Of a DNA stretch of 64,000 nt, positions 59,621 through 64,000 are shown in pieces. The stretch covers positions 166,572-230,571 of the forward strand of contig QRDG01000823.1 in the NCBI GenBank assembly GCA_012064385.1. The letters are read 5' to 3'. This stretch comes from Puccinellia tenuiflora. Taxonomy: Eukaryota; Streptophyta; Magnoliopsida; Poales; Poaceae. The notes under the pieces were generated by a model, which saw only the letters and a list, made by a program, of their open reading frames with translations, was not told the DNA's origin and ran no database searches. Made by a program: the position numbers and the translations under genes. Position 1 is the first letter of the stretch; each line of letters opens with the position of its first letter.

Positions 59621-61222
59621 TGATATGTGTCCAACGTATCTATAATTTTTGATTGATCCATGCTAGTTTTGTGATGTTGTCACATGTTTTTATTATCATA
59701 TTAATTATTTTATGCATTTTGTTGGACTAACCTATTGACAAGATGCCCAGTGCCAGTTTCCTGTTTTTGCGGTTTGTGTATTTCAGAAAAGTCACTTCAA
59801 TAAATATCGTCGGATTGCGCTGAAAATTTACGGAGATTTTTTATGTGACGGAAGACACCTGTGGACCAAAGGGCAGCCTGGAGGGCCACCCAGGGGCCAC
59901 AGGCGGGTGCCTGCCGCGGCCCTACCTGGACTCGTGGGTGGGACCCACCCCTGCTCCTGGGGCGTCCCCTCGGCCCCTCCGACGCCTATAAAATCCCTTT
60001 TAACCTAAAAAAACGATGGGGCGGCCATTATTTTCCAGAAAAGTCATCCCGAGGCGCCGTCAACTCAAACCCTAGTTCGGGGGTGATTCTGAAGCGGATC
60101 CCGGCACTCTGCCGGAGGGGAGATCGATCCCGGAGGGCTCTTCATCGCCATGCCTTCCTCCGGGATGATTTGTGAGTAGCCCCACCTTGGACCTTGGGTC
60201 CATGGCAGTAGCTAGATGGTAGTCTCTCTCTCTTGTGCTTCATGTCTTATGATCTTGTGAGCTGTCTAACATGATCAAGGTCGATTATTGTAATGCTATG
60301 TGATGTGTCTGCTGGGATCCGATGGATTAGGAAGTTATGATCAGATTGTGCATGATTCTTATATGTTGATTTATGTTCTTGCATGCTCTCCGATGTGCGT
60401 AGTTACTTTGACCAATTGATTGTGTGTATCTCCAAGAGAGAATATTTATGCTAGATAGTGGGTTCATGTCCCCTTTTGTTCCTGGGCACGAGTGACAGAA
60501 ACGTCTAAGGGTGAGGGTGTGATGTTGCTACTAAGGGTAAAACAGCGGGGTTAAAGTCTATTTTGGTATTTAATATTGCTTACTTCATGCGATTTACTTA
60601 ATGCAAATGTCTGTTGCTTGCAAATTAATACCGATGGATGACAGGCTGGATAGCGATCCCACGGTGGACTTTTTAGACAAAGATGCAGTTAGACTCAACA
60701 GTCTTTGTTCATTGTCATGATGACTACTTAAATATTATCATGTTCTCTTTATTATAGTTAGATTAAGTTTGTGTTATAATCTTGTCAATTGCCCAGCTGT
60801 AATTTGTTTACCCATCATACAAATGTTCTATTTACTCGAGAGACTCCACTAGTGAACCCATGGCCCCCGGTTCATCTTTTTACATTGATTGCAACCTTTA
60901 TTCATCTCTTTTCACCATCATTACTCCGCTGGTCCATTTTCATAATTCATCTATTTCACTATACAATTAACCGCTCTGTTTTCTGCGAGACCGGAAAGAT
61001 TGACAACCTTTCCGCCGTTGGGGGCAAAGTATTTTGATTGAGTGTGTGCAGGTCCACGTCTGTTGAAGATTAAGCGCCATAGATCTTCAACATTCACTTT
61101 GTTGTTGATATCAAGGTCCTACTGGTTCGATAAACCTCGGTTCGTTATCGAGAGAAAACTGATGTTTGCTACATCTCCGCCTTTGCTTGGGACACCACCC
61201 AACTCTTCATCAGTAGCAATCA
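59621..61222 (+). mobile_element. 3' LTR of element 2 (family 3)
   Basis: 1,602 bp from TGATATGTGTCCAACG to AGTAGCAATCA. It is full length compared with the LTR at 49267-50845 and has a CCTATAAAATCCC box near 59,986. The right flank GCCAC does not repeat the left flank of either possible 5' LTR (ATGCC at 49266 or GCCGT at 56318). Confidence 0.85.
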
Positions 61223-62215
61223 GCCACTGCCACGAAAATCTCGATCACCGCCGCCATTATCCTGCCACCCAGCCGTACCACTTGGTCTGCCAACAACAAA
61301 ATTGTTGAAGTTACCTCCAGCATTCCCTCCGTCGCGGCCACCATTCCCACGGCCTCCTCCAACATCTCCACTCCTTCCCCCACCCCCATGCCCACCGCCA
61401 CGGTAAGCCATGATGATGGGAGCCGGCACGAAGTGTCTGTGGGAGACAAACCCTAGCCGCATCGAGATTGTACGTAGGGAAAACCGTAAAACCTTTTCCT
61501 CAGAGGATATACCCGGATCATGGCCCAACTGGCTTGACCGACACACTTTCGGGCAATTAAGAGAAACGGTCACAATAGGGCCCAATGGCCCATGATGGAC
61601 CAAGCATTTTGAATTTAGAATCGGTCCGCGTTTCCCGCTCGCCGGCGATGAAGACGGAGCTTCAATCTGACCCTAGTGAGATCGTCGACGTCTACGCCGG
61701 TAGACCAACGTCCAACCTTGCGTATCCGAATCGACAGACCCATCTCTAGTAGTTGGAGAGATCACCGGAATCTTGAGATCCCTTCTCTGCCTAGGAGGTA
61801 TCGTTACACCTGTCCAGCGGCGATCCTCCGGCACTCCTAACGAACCCGGGAGAGAACTTAACGTCGGTGAAGCGAGCAGACGTTTCACCGCCCAACGCTG
61901 CCCCCTCCTCTTTGCCTCTTTCTTCCGCCACCTATTCTCTCTCAGATCCCGATCCGGCGAACTCACAGGGGTGAGGCACCAGTAGCGCGACGCTGAAGGA
62001 GGTGGGGAAGGCTCGTCGCCGTCACTCTCGCCACACTCCGATGAGAGGGCCCAGAAACGGCCGGAAGGGATCACCGACGAAGGCCGTTCGCCCCGTTCCT
62101 CCATCCGACAAGCAGTCATATTCTCCTTTAGCGCCAAACTGACATTCCACGGATTGAAGTGCAGTTGGGGCCTTGTTTTTGTCCACCACAAAGGGGCAGA
62201 TGAGAGTTTTTGGGT
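61223..62215 (-). pseudogene. 5' part of a probable non-LTR retrotransposon, cut by the LTR
   Basis: Two minus-strand frames. 62191-61673 gives 172 residues with GERPSSVIPSGRFWALSSE and a basic end TQGWTLVYRRRRRR. 61411-61223 begins MAYRGGGHGGGG and is Gly-rich for 63 codons before it runs into the LTR boundary. Such ORF1-like proteins occur in grass LINEs and related elements; this assignment is from memory of the general type. Nothing of the remaining element is found left of the LTRs. Confidence 0.45.
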
Positions 62216-64000
62216 GCCCGTTGGATCGAGATTCCTAAATTAACAAGCAGTGAGAAGCTAGCTCTGGAGCGCAACACTGACAGACTGTTGATCCTGTCAT
62301 GCGTGGATGAACAGACAAGATCGCCCTTCCCTGACACAGATCAGAGCACCAGATCGAAGGAACTTTGAAACGCAAATTGCAGGGTTCACATTGACTCTCC
62401 CCAGTCCAACCAAAACCATTAACCAGTTAACTATTCGCATGTGCTAAGCAGCCATGGCAGAACCTGCCGCCATGCACAGAATACTCCAGGCAGCGATCGC
62501 CGATATCACTCCAGCAATTTATTATCTTCTCAGTAGCATGTTGCCGATGGCAACAAGCACAACTGGACACAGGAATCTTGCTGTGTATGCATGGCTTGGC
62601 TGTCCTTTGTCCCATTAGAGGACACGAATCCCGCCTAAGTGCAAATCGCCTCGTGGACTGCCGTCGCCGCAGGGAAACGCTAGGGGACACACCGGGAGAC
62701 ACTGGTTTGATCTTGAAGAAATGGTTGGGGGCATGGAGAGCAATAGAGCATGGATGAGAAAGTGCTGTGGGAAAGCAAGCATGGAGTTGATTGATCTGAT
62801 AAGTTAACTACTCAAAGCTGAAATGAAATGCCATCTGTTCTTGTTTGCAAATTGCGCGTGCTCTTGTTTGCAGATGGAGCATGGTTGAGTTTTTTTTTTT
62901 GTTTTTTTTTTTTGGCCACAGGATGCGCGTCATGTTGCCGTCGAGTGACGGGAGCCTGAAAATCGGTCATACTTTCAACCGTCCAATCGCGATCCAACGC
63001 GTAGAATCAACTATTATGTAATTTTGTGTTTTACGCCTTTTATTCTTTCGACGTCAACCCGCCATGTGTAGCTTATCCACTTAAACTGAAGCGGTATATC
63101 GTCTTGCCCTTAACCTTCCATATATTTACAGTAAAAATATCATTGTGATTGAGATTATTTACGTCTAATATTACAACAAAATCCAGAGTATTACAACAAA
63201 ATGTGTCACACTTTGTACAAACAAAACAAACTATTACAACAAATCGTCACAATAATTCAAACAAAGTAATGCATCAAAAAATTGGTCAAACAAAATAAAA
63301 TCTACAGCTTGATTTGCAACAAAAATCACCAACAAACTCAATGAAATCACAAACAATTATAACATGTTTGCAGCAGTGAAAAAGTGGTTAAGTAACAAAT
63401 GTTTTCCTGCAGATTCATTTATAGATTCATTTGTAATCACTACCTATTTCAACAAAACTCGCTAACGCTTACGAAAAATGCGGAAACATTATGGAAAATC
63501 CGAGTAAATACACAGCTTGTAGCAAACCTTGCAACATCTGCGTTTTCCTTTGTTCGTGCACCTGGGTGAGTATAATAACGAAAATAACACAGCAACAGGG
63601 CCAACTAACCTACTCCGGGTGCTCTCTCTGTTTTGTTGGGTGAGACGCATTCAGGGTGAGGTGTGAGTCATCGCTCTTCCTAATCTGAACTAGAGCTTAT
63701 CTTATGCATGTGTGTGTCGGAATGATTGATACAGAGGACTCGACCGTACGATTTGGAAAAGGAGTCTGCTTCGACAGTCGGACTCCTGTCAGGGTACACA
63801 CGTTCGCTCGCTGTTTTCCTGTCCTGCATCATTCAGAATCGAGGTATTAGCACCAGCGGTACAAGAAATTGTCGAGTGGAAGCAAATTCATACAACTTGT
63901 GAAATGGGGTGGAGTGGTACAAAAACTTGCGCGGTTTTTTCAAATTCATACAAACGCGCTGAGTAGACGACACGTGTGATGCCACGGTGGAAATGGCGCG
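62216..64000. other. Intergenic DNA
   Basis: Mixed composition. A T-rich run (62889-62914) is followed by AT-rich DNA with repeated TTACAACAAA motifs (about 63,170-63,250). A minus-strand frame at 62427-62702 has several Cys residues but no recognised domain. No gene supported. Confidence 0.4.

Noticed and set aside
62889..62914. T-rich run as a retroposon tail
   Set aside because: The adjoining sequence has no recognised LINE or SINE end and no flanking direct repeat.
1..64000. CRISPR arrays, operons, phage or bacterial genes, rRNA or tRNA genes
   Set aside because: None was seen. The introns, TATA-type LTRs and transposon types are those of a plant nuclear genome.

Overview
The window is a piece of a large, repeat-rich grass nuclear genome. 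The evidence is intron-containing plant genes, a Stowaway MITE with the grass CTCCCTCC ends, Helitrons with CTAG ends, and long nested LTR retrotransposons whose ends start TGATACGTNTC. This fits a pooid grass (Triticeae or a relative), but the species cannot be fixed from sequence alone. Only three real protein-coding genes were found, all in the first 28.5 kb; most of the rest is transposable-element DNA.

Layout. 1-2210: intergenic, with one complete hAT-type MITE (1121-1294). 2211-4748 (-): intact 8-exon proline-rich receptor-like kinase (PERK type). 4749-10059: promoter-proximal and AT-rich intergenic DNA, including diverged tandem repeats of about 200 bp and a GC-rich patch. 10060-19653: a Mutator-like element with a perfect 9-bp target duplication, split by a 5.87-kb Helitron (10146-16014, minus) and a 2.66-kb solo LTR (16083-18744). 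This block sits only 88 bp upstream of the start codon of a 2-exon plastid-type gene (19742-21635, +). 22268-28407 (-): an 8-exon gene for a large conserved plant protein, tail-to-tail with the previous gene and carrying a probable 1-bp insertion in exon 4.

From 28.4 kb onward I see only repeats and anonymous DNA: a second Helitron (31924-35402, +), further members of the solo-LTR family (36668-about 37910, 45312-47348, 48902-49266), and a set of related non-autonomous LTR retrotransposons (about 38054-44868 and 49267-61222). The last set has different coding modules (a broken gag-like ORF; an intact gag-protease ORF without reverse transcriptase; a decayed unknown ORF) joined to one shared long 3' non-coding region and to related LTRs. 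A single N at 56446 marks a doubtful join. 61223-62215 (-) looks like the 5' part of a non-LTR element, cut at the LTR boundary.

The three genes show no functional link. The most interesting signals are structural: the nested insertion that separates a gene from its likely promoter; the copy-specific palindromic GC-rich cassettes at the same place, upstream of the TATA box, in three members of one LTR family; and the conserved hairpin and repeated polypurine-like motifs in the non-autonomous LTR elements.
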